Source: a virus. From it: DNA of 49,861 nucleotides. The notes under the pieces were generated by a model. It saw only the letters and a list, made by a program, of their open reading frames with translations, did not search any database and had not been told where the DNA came from. This document shows positions 32,402 to 41,220 of the stretch, piece after piece. The position numbers and the translations under genes were made by a program. Each line of letters begins with the position of its first letter. Positions within the stretch are counted from its first letter, which is position 1. Location of the stretch: positions 1 through 49,861 of the IMG/VR virus record IMGVR_UViG_3300037264_004711; one strand, 5' to 3'.

Positions 32402-33340
32402 CTAGGCAGCTTCTTGTAGCCGCTTCGACATCGTCTCGATGAACTGGCCTGCGATCTCGTACTCACCAAACCCCGCGACCAGCGTGTCGTAGAGGCGGGC
32501 GAGACTTTCGATCTTCATGATTTGCTTGGGAGCATCTCCGGTGATCTGAGTCAGCCTGCGGAGATCCGAAATCAAGTCCTCGGTGAAGGAAACGAGCGTT
32601 GTGATCGATTCCTCAGCCTTGAACTCCTCCGACCTTATCACACGAACCAGCGTCCCGTAATGCGACTCAACCAGATCGAGTAGAGACTCTACTCTAGTTG
32701 TGAGGTACCCGAAGTCGGACTGGAGCAGATCGGCGTATCCGATCCTCTCGCTCTCCTGAAGCGTACCGTCGTGAAGCAGCCGGAACTTCGGACGGGGACT
32801 GGAACCGAGCACCTGCTCGACGGCCGTCTTCCCCAGCACGTTGTAGATGCTGTTCCTTCGCTCCTTGAGAAGGAGACGCCACGGTCGAGACGCCTGGTAG
32901 GCCGTGACCAGCGCCTCGACGATCTTGTCGTCGTTCTTGGCGGGGCGCGCGTCCACATAAGGGGCGACCTCGGCGATGAGCCGCTGGGCCTCAGAAACAC
33001 GGCCTTCCTGCCAGGACCGCACGGCACGACGAACTTGTGATCTAGCGTAGTCCTCGACCGTGTCCTCGGAGAACGCCGCTACCCGGACGGGCTCGTGACC
33101 CGTCAGCACGAGGCTGCCATTCTCCGCACGCTCGAACTTCACACGCGCCACTTCTCCGTCCTCCGACAGAACGAACGCAGAGGTGGGGAAGGTCCCGACC
33201 AAGTCCACCTCGACCTGGCGACCGAAGAGGCGAGAGGAGTTTTCCTTCACCAGGCTGTGAACCTGGCTAACCACGTGCTCGTAACAACCTTCGGCGAGAC
33301 GCCGAAGTTCGCTGGCAGGTATGAAGCGTCCCGACGCCAC
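32402..33340 (-). CDS. Unknown protein after the portal (312 aa)
   Basis: This 312-residue protein starts at a GTG (MASGRFIPASELRRLAEGCY). The N-terminal ~110 residues look like a mixed alpha/beta domain (VDLVGTFPTSAFVLSEDGEV, SLVLTGHEPVRVAAF). Residues ~115-312 are mostly helical (YARSQVRRAVRSWQEG, LLDLVESHYGTLVRVIRSEE, DLISDLRRLTQITGDAPKQI). It lies between portal and the acidic head protein, a position often held by head-vertex, minor capsid or core genes. No family recognised. Confidence 0.65.
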   Translation of the reverse strand: MASGRFIPASELRRLAEGCYEHVVSQVHSLVKENSSRLFGRQVEVDLVGTFPTSAFVLSEDGEVARVKFERAENGSLVLTGHEPVRVAAFSEDTVEDYARSQVRRAVRSWQEGRVSEAQRLIAEVAPYVDARPAKNDDKIVEALVTAYQASRPWRLLLKERRNSIYNVLGKTAVEQVLGSSPRPKFRLLHDGTLQESERIGYADLLQSDFGYLTTRVESLLDLVESHYGTLVRVIRSEEFKAEESITTLVSFTEDLISDLRRLTQITGDAPKQIMKIESLARLYDTLVAGFGEYEIAGQFIETMSKRLQEAA

Positions 33341-33377
33341 TGCCTCGAACTTAGCTACCGACCGAGATCTCTGTCAA

Positions 33378-35720
33378 CTACCGCTTGGAGACGGTGGCGA
33401 GGTCGGAGACCATGTCCTGCAAGTCACGCAAGGAACGACGCAGCTCGGCGTCGTTGCGGAGCGTCTGCTCGAACCGGTCCTCTGCCCGCTTCTCGTTGTC
33501 GGATCGGTGACCGGCAAACAGCTCGCGCTCGGAAATTCCCCTAGCGCCGCCGTTCAAGCGCGGACGGTGAGAGAGCATAGGTGCCCCGTTGCTCCTGGAT
33601 CGGCTGGACCCGACAACAGGGGCGCCACCGACCGCGATGTCGGGGATGCCGGCTCCTGGGGGCTCGGCTCCTGGGGGACCCGCCGCTGGACCACCGGGAG
33701 GCTGCGCTATCTTCTGCGCCTCCATTTCGGCCTTGGCTGCCCATACGGTCTGATCCTTCACGTCCTGCTCGCGCTGGCGAACCAGCACGTCGATGTCCTC
33801 GTCGCTCATCGAGAAGACGTTCTTGTAGACCCAGTAGAGCGAGACGAAGTCCTTCATCCGACCGGCAAGGTCGGCTCGGGCGTTCCTTACTTCGAGCTGC
33901 GCCAGCTCGAAGATGGAACTGGGGACGGTCATGCGGATGTCGTAGTTCTGTGCGTACGGGTCGAGTCCGAGAGCAGCCAGATGGACGCGGCAGATCTTCT
34001 TCATGCCGTTGACCAACTCGCGTTGCACACGAAGAACAGAGCGCGCGAAGCGCACGTCTTCCGACGAAAGAATCGAACGAGCCGTCGTCTCCTCGTACGT
34101 CAGATACGCCTTCGGGATGCTCAGAGCGGCGAACAGGTGATTCTGGAAGTACTGGATGTCCTCCATGTGCTGCCACTGCGGCGCACCCAGCACGTCAATC
34201 TTCGTTCCTTCCTGCCCTTGGCGCGTCGGGAGGAAGAAGTCCTCGTCCTGACTGTTCTTGATCACGACACCAGATTCGAGGATGACTTCACCGGCCTCGT
34301 CACGCAGACAAGCTGAGAAGTTGTGCCAGACCTCCACCGTCATGCAGAACTGGTCGGCGTCGTCGATCTTCTCCACCTTCACGACGCCCGCGAAGTCTCG
34401 CTTGAGTTCTGAATCGTGGAGTAGCTCGTACCCGTCCTTAGTTTTGGACGACGTGAGTCGGCAGAAGGGCATGACCGAATCGCCGGGAGACAAGTCCCCC
34501 GCGTTCACGTACGAACGGTTCCGAAGCATGACGGGGTGATCGGGGGCCAGGTCCAGATGCCCCCCGTCGTCGAAAGTCACGCGCAGGGTAGGAGCCTGGG
34601 CGCGCGTCTGCCCAACCCACGACACCTCTCCAGGAACAGCCTGCCCAGTCTCCCGATCAACCGAATAGACCCAGTGCTTCTGGCCTGCCGCCGACTCCTC
34701 GGCCATCTGCTTGATCGTGATGGTGCGTCCGTCAAGCAGGGGGACGGGCGTGTCGTGAGCGACAGGCAAAGGGTTGAACTGCAAGTCGATTTTCCCGCTC
34801 GTGGGGTGAACGAACTTGCGCTTCTTATACTGCTGACGAACGCGGTTCACGTAGGCGAGAGCCTCGGCAGGAGGCAGGTCACCCACGTCCACGTAGAAGG
34901 CAAAGCGCTCGGGAGCGCGCTGAAGCCGGTAGATGAGGGCCGAGTCCTCCAGAAGGACGAGGCGCTTCCAGATCCAGCGGCTCGACTCCAGGATGGAGGA
35001 CCCGTAGACACTGCGACGGTGCTTTCCACGAAGCCGGAAGTGCGCGACCTCCCAGTCTTCCAGCGCGGTCACGCCGGCAAGACCGCTGGTAGGATCTTGG
35101 GATTGTCCAGGAGACCCCGCTATAGCGGCCGTGCGCGCTCCCAAGATCTGCTTGAAGTCCTCGGGCGTCCAACCGAACCGGCCTTGGAAGTCCTGGATGA
35201 AGCCAAACAGTTCGCCTCTCGGACCTTCGATGCGCCGAACCGTAGGCGGGGGAAGAAAGTTGAGACCGACGACGCCCTGCGGCGTCACCAGCAGCTCCTC
35301 CATGTTGTTCCCGTACTTGCACAGCGTTCGCGCGATCTCCCAGATCTCCTCGTCCATCCGAAGGCGCTTGTAGAGCAGATCGTCGAGCGTCGTGCGCGTC
35401 GTTCGATCAGGAGACGTGACCCACATGGTGCGGTTCAACGACGTGTCGGGAGACGTAGAGTCGTCCGCGAATATGTTGAGGGCCGCGCTGGTCAGTGGGT
35501 ACTCGTCCATCTCCTCGAAGTCCACGAAGCGCGACAGGAGATCTTGCTCCATCCGCAAGTAGTCGGAGATGACGTTGTAACCGTACGCCTGAAGCAACTC
35601 GGAACCGGACGACGGCAACCCCGAAACGGTCGCGCCGCGGGAGAGCTGGAGCGCTACTCGTTCCTTGTCCTTCGTCCAGGCGGAACGAATGCGTGTCGCG
35701 ACGTTGGAGAAAAAGCCCAC
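33378..35720 (-). CDS. Portal protein, T4 gp20 family, interrupted by an intein
   Basis: This is a 780-residue precursor starting at a GTG. Residues 1-318 and 490-780 make the portal, 609 residues after splicing. Signatures are DYLRMEQDLLSRFVDFEEMD, ALNIFADDST, the clip/stem region (WKRLVLLEDSALIYRLQRAP, ERFAFYVDVGDLPP, YKKRKFVHPTSG), and after the intein EDFFLPTRQGQEGTKIDVL and FAALSIPKAYLTYEE. Residues ~670-735 are Pro/Gly-rich. Joining residue 318 (Leu) to 490 (Ser) restores the conserved L-S-x-x-E-D-(F/Y)-(F/W)-L-P context of gp20-like portals. The dodecameric portal is the vertex through which terminase packs DNA. Confidence 0.92.
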   Translation of the reverse strand: MGFFSNVATRIRSAWTKDKERVALQLSRGATVSGLPSSGSELLQAYGYNVISDYLRMEQDLLSRFVDFEEMDEYPLTSAALNIFADDSTSPDTSLNRTMWVTSPDRTTRTTLDDLLYKRLRMDEEIWEIARTLCKYGNNMEELLVTPQGVVGLNFLPPPTVRRIEGPRGELFGFIQDFQGRFGWTPEDFKQILGARTAAIAGSPGQSQDPTSGLAGVTALEDWEVAHFRLRGKHRRSVYGSSILESSRWIWKRLVLLEDSALIYRLQRAPERFAFYVDVGDLPPAEALAYVNRVRQQYKKRKFVHPTSGKIDLQFNPLPVAHDTPVPLLDGRTITIKQMAEESAAGQKHWVYSVDRETGQAVPGEVSWVGQTRAQAPTLRVTFDDGGHLDLAPDHPVMLRNRSYVNAGDLSPGDSVMPFCRLTSSKTKDGYELLHDSELKRDFAGVVKVEKIDDADQFCMTVEVWHNFSACLRDEAGEVILESGVVIKNSQDEDFFLPTRQGQEGTKIDVLGAPQWQHMEDIQYFQNHLFAALSIPKAYLTYEETTARSILSSEDVRFARSVLRVQRELVNGMKKICRVHLAALGLDPYAQNYDIRMTVPSSIFELAQLEVRNARADLAGRMKDFVSLYWVYKNVFSMSDEDIDVLVRQREQDVKDQTVWAAKAEMEAQKIAQPPGGPAAGPPGAEPPGAGIPDIAVGGAPVVGSSRSRSNGAPMLSHRPRLNGGARGISERELFAGHRSDNEKRAEDRFEQTLRNDAELRRSLRDLQDMVSDLATVSKR
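34254..34766 (-). other. Mini-intein in the portal gene (171 aa), class 3-like
   Basis: Residues 319-489 of the precursor form a Hint/intein domain. Block A is P-V-A-H-D-T-P-V, starting with Pro319 instead of Cys or Ser. Block B is APDHPV with His395. Block F is FCMTVEVWHNF with Cys459. The C-terminal junction is VVIKN|S, with Lys488 in the place usually held by His, Asn489 as last residue and Ser490 as +1. The absence of a nucleophile at position 1 together with a cysteine in block F is the hallmark of class 3 inteins, which start splicing from the block F Cys. Only ~45 residues separate blocks B and F, so no homing endonuclease is present. The Trp and Thr of the class 3 W-C-T triad are not obvious. 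Confidence 0.85.
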
Positions 35721-35728
35721 AGTCTTGC

Positions 35729-36082
35729 CTATCCACGGAGTTTCAGGTGGTCGCGCACGGACCTGGCAAACTCTTGGCCTTCGTCCGTCAGAAGTAGCTT
35801 GGTAACACGGTCACGAGCGATGTCGGAGACCTCTTTGAAGTCGGCGTAGTCGGCAGCCCTTAGATTCGCGGCCTGCATCTCGTTGGCCAGCTCGCGCGCC
35901 ACCGCGGCTCCGAGATCTCGAAGCACGCCCCGAAGCGGGAACTTCTTCGCCAGGCCGACAGCCTGCGCCCTCGAAATCGTCGAGGGAGTCGTCAAGACCG
36001 TGCCCGTGTCGATGGCGCCTTCTTGCTGTAGCCCGAAAGCATCACGGAGGTCTCGCCGTACCTGGCGGGCCGCTCGATTCAC
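35729..36082 (-). CDS. Unknown small packaging-cluster protein (117 aa)
   Basis: I chose the GTG at 36080-36082 (protein begins MNRAARQVRRDLRDAFGLQQ), which overlaps the preceding TGA as GTGA and has TGGGA about eight bases upstream; an upstream GTG at 36133 would add 17 residues but has no ribosome site. The protein is largely helical and charged (AQAVGLAKKFPLRGVLRDLG, AVARELANEMQAANLRAADY, DFKEVSDIARDRVTKLLLTD). It ends 8 bases before the portal start. No family recognised. Confidence 0.6.
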   Translation of the reverse strand: MNRAARQVRRDLRDAFGLQQEGAIDTGTVLTTPSTISRAQAVGLAKKFPLRGVLRDLGAAVARELANEMQAANLRAADYADFKEVSDIARDRVTKLLLTDEGQEFARSVRDHLKLRG

Positions 36083-36420
36083 GTGGCGATCCCAGCCATC
36101 CGTTCGGGCGTGCTCATCATCCGGTAGAAGCACTCGACGGCCTGTGGACCGATGGGCAGCTTGCGGATCGCCTGCTCGGCCGTCCCGAGCCAGTGCGCCC
36201 CCACGTGATTCAGCATGGTACCGGGTTCCATGTCAGCCGACCGGTGCATCGTCAGGCGGAAGCCCTTGAACGAGCGTAGCTCGTCGTTCGTCAGCTTCTC
36301 CAGCTCGGGGGACTGGTCCATCGAATCGACCATCCGCAGCAGCTTGTAGTAGTCGCCCCAGGGCGGCTCCAGCATGAGGACCCGGAGGTCTTCGATCAGG
36401 TTCTTCAGGGGGGCCATCAT
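36079..36420 (-). CDS. Unknown small packaging-cluster protein (113 aa)
   Basis: The start is taken at the first of two consecutive ATG codons (36420, 36417), preceded by GGGAG; a TTG five codons upstream is less likely. The protein begins MMAPLKNLIEDLRVLMLEPP and continues with helices (YYKLLRMVDSMDQSPELEKL) and an RLTMHRSADMEPG segment. It lies between the large terminase and the portal region. No known domain was recognised. Confidence 0.6.
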   Translation of the reverse strand: MMAPLKNLIEDLRVLMLEPPWGDYYKLLRMVDSMDQSPELEKLTNDELRSFKGFRLTMHRSADMEPGTMLNHVGAHWLGTAEQAIRKLPIGPQAVECFYRMMSTPERMAGIAT

Positions 36421-36444
36421 CTTCTCCCGCGACAACGTAGTCGC

Positions 36445-38580
36445 CTACAGGGGCTTCCAGCCACCGCCATTGTCGCCCCAATCGGAGTCGGCGCCAACTC
36501 CTAGTCCGTAACCCCGGCCCCCGCCGAGGAATGGGAGGGCTGCGCCTTCAGGCATTCGGGCAGATCCGGGCTGGTGCGGGAAGAACAGCCCGTCCGGAGC
36601 CGCCCCATGTTGCTGGGCGGCCGAAGCGTGCAGGTGCTCCTCCATCCACACGTCCGGAGCGTACGAGAGACCCTTGATGATGGGAAGGGGCTGGGTCGCC
36701 GTCCGCTGGCTCAACGTGTAGAGGCAGCCGGCCAGAGCGTCACTCACATCTTTCGAGCCCTTGGGAGGGTGGTCGATCTTCTTCTTGGTCTCGTCCCGCT
36801 CAAGCTGGTGCAGCTCCTTGAAGAGCGAGGCGTAAGCGTAGACCTTGACGCGGTCTTCGTAGAAGGCCGTCTTGAGGTGCTCGTACGGGTCCTGCTTCGT
36901 ATCGACCGACAGGTGCTCGGCCCGATAGCCCTTCTGCTTGAACTGCTGGAGCGAGTCCACCGACTGCCACGTATCTAGCGTCACGTACGTGATCATATAG
37001 CCGTGCTGGCTCAACTCGTAGACGAGGCGACGAACGTCGCCCAACACGATCTCGTCTCCTACCGGAGGGATGACACGCAGGATCAGGTCCACATGGAAGA
37101 TGGGGGCGCGCTCCTGGTAAACCTCTCCGTCGTCCGTACGACGAAGCACGTCCTTCCAGCCGCACACGTGCGCGACGCACACGCCCGTCGAATCCTTCCG
37201 ATACGACGGGTCGATGTGGACGTGCCGAGGGATCTGCGGATTCACGATAGGGCGCAGAAGCTCGTGCGTGTAGCCACCGAAATCCTTCTCCTGTGTCTTC
37301 TGCACCATCCGATCCCAAAGGAAGGTACCGGACTTCGACGGGTCCCAGACTTCGGTCGAGAATGGGTGAAAGAGGCCAGGCGTCGCCACCAACTTCTCTC
37401 GGCGCTGAATGAACGGTCGAATCGCCACCGTCGAAATGCCGGCGATGTCCCGGATGGCGCCTTCGAGGTCGCTGTCGAAGTCTTGTCTGAAATCCTCTGG
37501 AACCGCGATCACCGTCACGCCGTCAGGCAGAGTGCCAGCCTCTTGCGCAGCTCTGAAACGTGGCACCTCTTCATCCGTCAGCAACTTGGACGGCGTGTTC
37601 TCGTTTCCGCACACCACGTAGAACTTCTCGCTGCTGTAGTACTCCTCTGGTTTCACGTCCCATAGCGAATAGTCCCGCGCGAACACGGTCGGGTCGTTCG
37701 CGCTCGCGCGAATACGCCGGGCCGTGAAATCCTCGCGCGTCTTCTTCGACGAGACGAGAAACATCATGCCGGGCAAACGCCCGCGCCGCTCGAAACGAGA
37801 GCGCATCCGGCGCTTCAGCCCCGTGTAGAGCACCTCGGCATGGTCGAGCGCACCCATCCGGGGGTCCGGCTTCTTCCCCGAGGAAAAAAAGTTGGTTTCG
37901 TCGAGCAGAGATCCGATCACATTTAGTCCGAGTGCTGACGTGTCGGTCGTTGCGCGGGCCGCCAGCCACACGTTGTTGGGGAACCGAAACTCCTTGCGCG
38001 TCTCCTTGAACGGGAAGTGCTGCTGGAAGTACGGGCTGGCCTTGATCTTGGTCGCCACGTTCTCGAACGCGACCTTCATGGCGAGCCCCTCATTGACCGA
38101 GAGACACACGATAGAGATGTTGGAACCGGGCGCCAGCCCGAAGCTACGCTGCGGGTCCTTCATGCACGACAGCTCGTACAGAATGCGGCACACGCCGATC
38201 GACGCGGCGAAGGTCTTGCCCCATCCGATGCTTCCCGTGTAGATCGCTTCCTGGTAACCTCCGCCAAACAGCTCCCTCAAGTCAGCCATCAGACGTGGGT
38301 ACAAGCCAGAACACGTGTTGCCGAGGAAGTACTCGTCCTTGACGAACGTCTCGATATCGACCGGCTGCGTCGTGTACTCGGCCTCGTTCATCATGTCGAG
38401 GATCATCGAGCCCGACTTGCCTGGAGCCGGAGACGCCTGTTGCTGCTGCATCTCCTGAAGGACCAGCTCCAGCGCCTCCAACTCCTCCGGGCTGAGACTC
38501 TTTAGCTCACGCTGAAGCAAGTCGTCCGACTCCTGAGACGTACGAACGCTGAACGTACGACCTTGCTTGTCTACGATCAC
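36445..38580 (-). CDS. terL: Terminase large subunit
   Basis: This is a 711-residue DNA-packaging motor. The ATPase domain has Walker A GSIGWGKT at 116-123 and Walker B/catalytic glutamate VIGSLLDETNFF with Asp227-Glu228. The nuclease domain has acidic residues in HVHIDPSYRKDSTGV (Asp457), YVTLDTWQSVDSL and KDVSDALAGCLY. It starts at a GTG overlapping the preceding gene (GTGA). Together with the portal it translocates DNA into the prohead and cuts concatemers. Length is in the normal range for terminases with an N-terminal extension. The Gly/Pro-rich C-terminus (residues ~655-711) is probably disordered. Confidence 0.95.
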   Translation of the reverse strand: MIVDKQGRTFSVRTSQESDDLLQRELKSLSPEELEALELVLQEMQQQQASPAPGKSGSMILDMMNEAEYTTQPVDIETFVKDEYFLGNTCSGLYPRLMADLRELFGGGYQEAIYTGSIGWGKTFAASIGVCRILYELSCMKDPQRSFGLAPGSNISIVCLSVNEGLAMKVAFENVATKIKASPYFQQHFPFKETRKEFRFPNNVWLAARATTDTSALGLNVIGSLLDETNFFSSGKKPDPRMGALDHAEVLYTGLKRRMRSRFERRGRLPGMMFLVSSKKTREDFTARRIRASANDPTVFARDYSLWDVKPEEYYSSEKFYVVCGNENTPSKLLTDEEVPRFRAAQEAGTLPDGVTVIAVPEDFRQDFDSDLEGAIRDIAGISTVAIRPFIQRREKLVATPGLFHPFSTEVWDPSKSGTFLWDRMVQKTQEKDFGGYTHELLRPIVNPQIPRHVHIDPSYRKDSTGVCVAHVCGWKDVLRRTDDGEVYQERAPIFHVDLILRVIPPVGDEIVLGDVRRLVYELSQHGYMITYVTLDTWQSVDSLQQFKQKGYRAEHLSVDTKQDPYEHLKTAFYEDRVKVYAYASLFKELHQLERDETKKKIDHPPKGSKDVSDALAGCLYTLSQRTATQPLPIIKGLSYAPDVWMEEHLHASAAQQHGAAPDGLFFPHQPGSARMPEGAALPFLGGGRGYGLGVGADSDWGDNGGGWKPL

Positions 38581-39407
38581 GCGGACTGCTCCTCTTCGAG
38601 GACGGCTGCGGGAGCGGCTTCAGACACGGGCTCAGAAACAGACGAGACGTGAGAGTTTTCCTCTACCTGGGCCTCGCCCTGGGCCTCAATGACATCGCGA
38701 CCGGCGCGCTTCATCAGCTCGGACGCGACGCCCAGGAGCTTCCGGCGCTTTTCGGGATCGGTCAGGATGGCGGCCACGCGCGAGTTCTGGTGGTTGCCTT
38801 CGACATGCGCCGTCAGGTGCGCGTCGATACCGACCGTCCCAATGTGCCGGTTGTGCAGTCCAAGGTCCATCTTCAGGTCGGCGACCGCGCTCAATATCTC
38901 GCGGGCCGTTCTGATCTCCTGCGTCATGCTGGGCCGAAGGATCTTGAACTTCTTCTCGACCGCCAAGTCGATGCCGATCCTCTCCATCTGGAGCAGGTAC
39001 AGCTTCTCCATCTCGGCAACCTCGTCGATACCGGAGGCGAGCTTCCGTGCGGCCTCAATCGCGTTCGGGGACATCGTACGAGCCGCCAGATCGGCGGGAG
39101 GCAGGTGGGTACGGTAGAGGTGAAGCCGGTGTATCAGGGCTTCCTGCGAGACATCCAAACCCTCCTTGCAGTCCTCGTGGACGAAGCGCGCGACCTCCGG
39201 GAGCGACCAGCCGTCGCAAAGACGCTTGTGTATCTGGTCGAAGCAGGCGAACTCCCGAAGCTTGGACGGGGACTCGTCCCGACTGACCGTCTTGATACGG
39301 CTATTCAGCCGAGCCTGCGCCTTCCGAAGCTTGGCTTTCGCGTACTTCGAGAGAGGCGGAGGGGGAGGCGGCAGAGTGCCCGCGTGCTCGGTTGCCTCTG
39401 ATTCCAT
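38577..39407 (-). CDS. Probable terminase small subunit
   Basis: This is a 276-residue protein just upstream of the large terminase, overlapping it by 4 bases. After a proline run (residues ~12-18) and a basic helix (KYAKAKLRKAQARLNSRIKT), residues ~60-95 form a helix-turn-helix-like region (WSLPEVARFVHEDCKEGLDV, SQEALIHRLHLYRTH). The middle is long helices (EVAEMEKLYLLQMERIGIDL, TREIL-type segments), as in oligomeric small terminases. The C-terminus is acidic and Ala/Val-rich (EEEQSA end). In the expected role it recognises phage DNA and loads the motor. Identity is inferred from location and fold-type; it could also be another DNA-binding protein. Confidence 0.6.
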   Translation of the reverse strand: MESEATEHAGTLPPPPPPLSKYAKAKLRKAQARLNSRIKTVSRDESPSKLREFACFDQIHKRLCDGWSLPEVARFVHEDCKEGLDVSQEALIHRLHLYRTHLPPADLAARTMSPNAIEAARKLASGIDEVAEMEKLYLLQMERIGIDLAVEKKFKILRPSMTQEIRTAREILSAVADLKMDLGLHNRHIGTVGIDAHLTAHVEGNHQNSRVAAILTDPEKRRKLLGVASELMKRAGRDVIEAQGEAQVEENSHVSSVSEPVSEAAPAAVLEEEQSA

Positions 39408-39471
39408 GGGGACCAGAACCGCAGTCTACCCGAATGCTTGACCATCGCCCAGCCACGTCAACAGACGAACC

Positions 39472-41220
39472 CTAGTGAGCGGCCCAGCTCGCTCCAACGT
39501 CGGGCTCCGCAAGCACGGGTACGTGGGGCAAAAAAGGCTGGGCTCCTCGCTGCATGCAGTCGGCCACGTCCCGCTTCACCACCTCGACTAGCTCGGCGTC
39601 GTCGTCCACCTCGACGACGAGTTCATCGTGAACCATGTGGACCAGCTTGGCCCTTCCGCCGTACTTCTGGAGTGCATGGTAGACCAGCGGGAGCGACGCC
39701 TTGAGCCCGTCGGCGTTCGTTCCTTGCACCGGAGTGTTGAAAATCTCGCCGTGAGATTTAGGGTCCAAGTAGCGCAGCCGTCCTGAAAGCGTCCGAACCA
39801 TCCCCAACCGCTGGAAATCTCGAAGCGCCCGCTCGTGCCAGCGCTTCACTCCGGCGTAGCCCTCGAAGTAGCGACGAATGAACTCCTTGGCCTGCGCGAG
39901 CGAGATGACGACGCCGTAGCTGACGAGCGAGTAGATGACGAGCTTCTCGGCGCCAAGGCCGTAGATCAGGCCGAAGTTCACCGGCTTGGCCGCTTGACGC
40001 TGTTCCTTCGTCACCTTCTCGGGGGGAACGGCCGCGATAATGCTGGCGGTCTTCAGGTGCGCGTCCTCCCCGGCCTTGTAGATGCCGAGGAGCATTGGGT
40101 CCATACTGATCTCGGCCGCAACACGTAGCTCTATCTGGCTGTAGTCCGAAACGATCAGCTTCTTCCCGAGACCCGGCAGGAAACAACCGCGGTAGTCCTT
40201 ACTACGAGGCACCTGCTGGAGGTTCGGCGCGCTAGAACTGTACCTTCCAGCTCCGGTCAGCGGCCAGAAGCTCGTGTGGATGCGACCGGTCTGCGGATCG
40301 ATGTGCTTCAGGTACTCCTCGCCAAACGAATCAACTCGTTTGACCACCTGACGGTACTGCATGAACAGGGGGACGGCCTTGTGCCTGGACGCAACCATCG
40401 CAAGCGTCTCCTTGCGCGTGTCTTCGACACGGAGCCCGAGTCGGTGCAGCGATGCGATGACCTGCTGGTTAGATCGGAGGTTGAACCCGCCGGACAGGCC
40501 GGGCAACGAGATCTGCCCCTTCGGATGAGGCATCAGGTCGTCAAGCTGCCGCTGAAGCTGAACGGCCTTCGTCTCGTTCGTCCGGGCCAGCGCCAACCAG
40601 AGGTCGGCGTCCAGACGGAACCCGTTGTTCTCGATCTCGGACTCCCCGATGATAGAGCCGAACTCGATCAGGCACGCCTTCAGTAGCTCGGCCTTCACGA
40701 GCTTGGGTCGCAGACTCTCGCGCAGCCGCAGCAAGTACACCACGTCCTCGGCCGCGTACCTGTACTGTTCGTCCGTCAGCGGGCCAGACCAGCCAGAGCC
40801 CCCAAGATCTGGAGCCTCTGGCTCGACCTGCAACTCGCGGCGGTAGAGGTCGTAGAGGTTGTGCCCCAGGCCCTCCCGGCCGTTGTGGAGCATGTAGCTC
40901 GCACGGAACGTATCGAAGATGGGCCAGAGCACGAGCCCGTACTTGGCCAAGAACCACTTCTGCTCGAACTTGGCATGCTGGATGACCTTGATGACCCGCC
41001 CATTGCGCAGCGCTTCGACTACCGGATCGAGCGTCTTGGTCGCGAACAAGTCGATGACGTAGACGCCCCGACCCGTGTTGAGCTGGACGAGCCGGATGAA
41101 TCCATGCCTCGGCTCCTTAGCCGTCGTTTCGATGTCGAGGCCGACAACCTCAACGCTTTCGATCTCCTGAGCGATGTGAGCCAGTCGCTCGGGAGACCGA
41201 ACCAGCTCGAAATCGATCAC
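39472..41220 (-). CDS. DNA polymerase, family A, with 3'-5' exonuclease
   Basis: This is a 582-residue protein. Exonuclease motifs are present: GLDIETT (Asp29, Glu31), QHAKFEQKWFL and YAAEDVVYLL (DEDDy type). The polymerase motifs are A (DYSQIELRVAAEIS, near residue 358), B (KPVNFGLIYGLG) and C (MVHDELVVEV, near residue 526), with the catalytic Asp residues retained. No 5'-3' exonuclease domain is present, as in other phage A-type polymerases. The GTG start overlaps the preceding histone-like gene (GTGA), so the two are coupled. Its location between a virion-type promoter and the terminase genes is unusual, since replication genes normally lie in a separate early cluster. Confidence 0.95.
   Translation of the reverse strand: MIDFELVRSPERLAHIAQEIESVEVVGLDIETTAKEPRHGFIRLVQLNTGRGVYVIDLFATKTLDPVVEALRNGRVIKVIQHAKFEQKWFLAKYGLVLWPIFDTFRASYMLHNGREGLGHNLYDLYRRELQVEPEAPDLGGSGWSGPLTDEQYRYAAEDVVYLLRLRESLRPKLVKAELLKACLIEFGSIIGESEIENNGFRLDADLWLALARTNETKAVQLQRQLDDLMPHPKGQISLPGLSGGFNLRSNQQVIASLHRLGLRVEDTRKETLAMVASRHKAVPLFMQYRQVVKRVDSFGEEYLKHIDPQTGRIHTSFWPLTGAGRYSSSAPNLQQVPRSKDYRGCFLPGLGKKLIVSDYSQIELRVAAEISMDPMLLGIYKAGEDAHLKTASIIAAVPPEKVTKEQRQAAKPVNFGLIYGLGAEKLVIYSLVSYGVVISLAQAKEFIRRYFEGYAGVKRWHERALRDFQRLGMVRTLSGRLRYLDPKSHGEIFNTPVQGTNADGLKASLPLVYHALQKYGGRAKLVHMVHDELVVEVDDDAELVEVVKRDVADCMQRGAQPFLPHVPVLAEPDVGASWAAH

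Noticed and set aside
31069-32442. 457-codon plus-strand frame rich in Leu/Val
   Set aside because: It is antisense to the acidic low-complexity head gene; Asp/Glu codon runs read backwards give Leu/Val/Arg runs.
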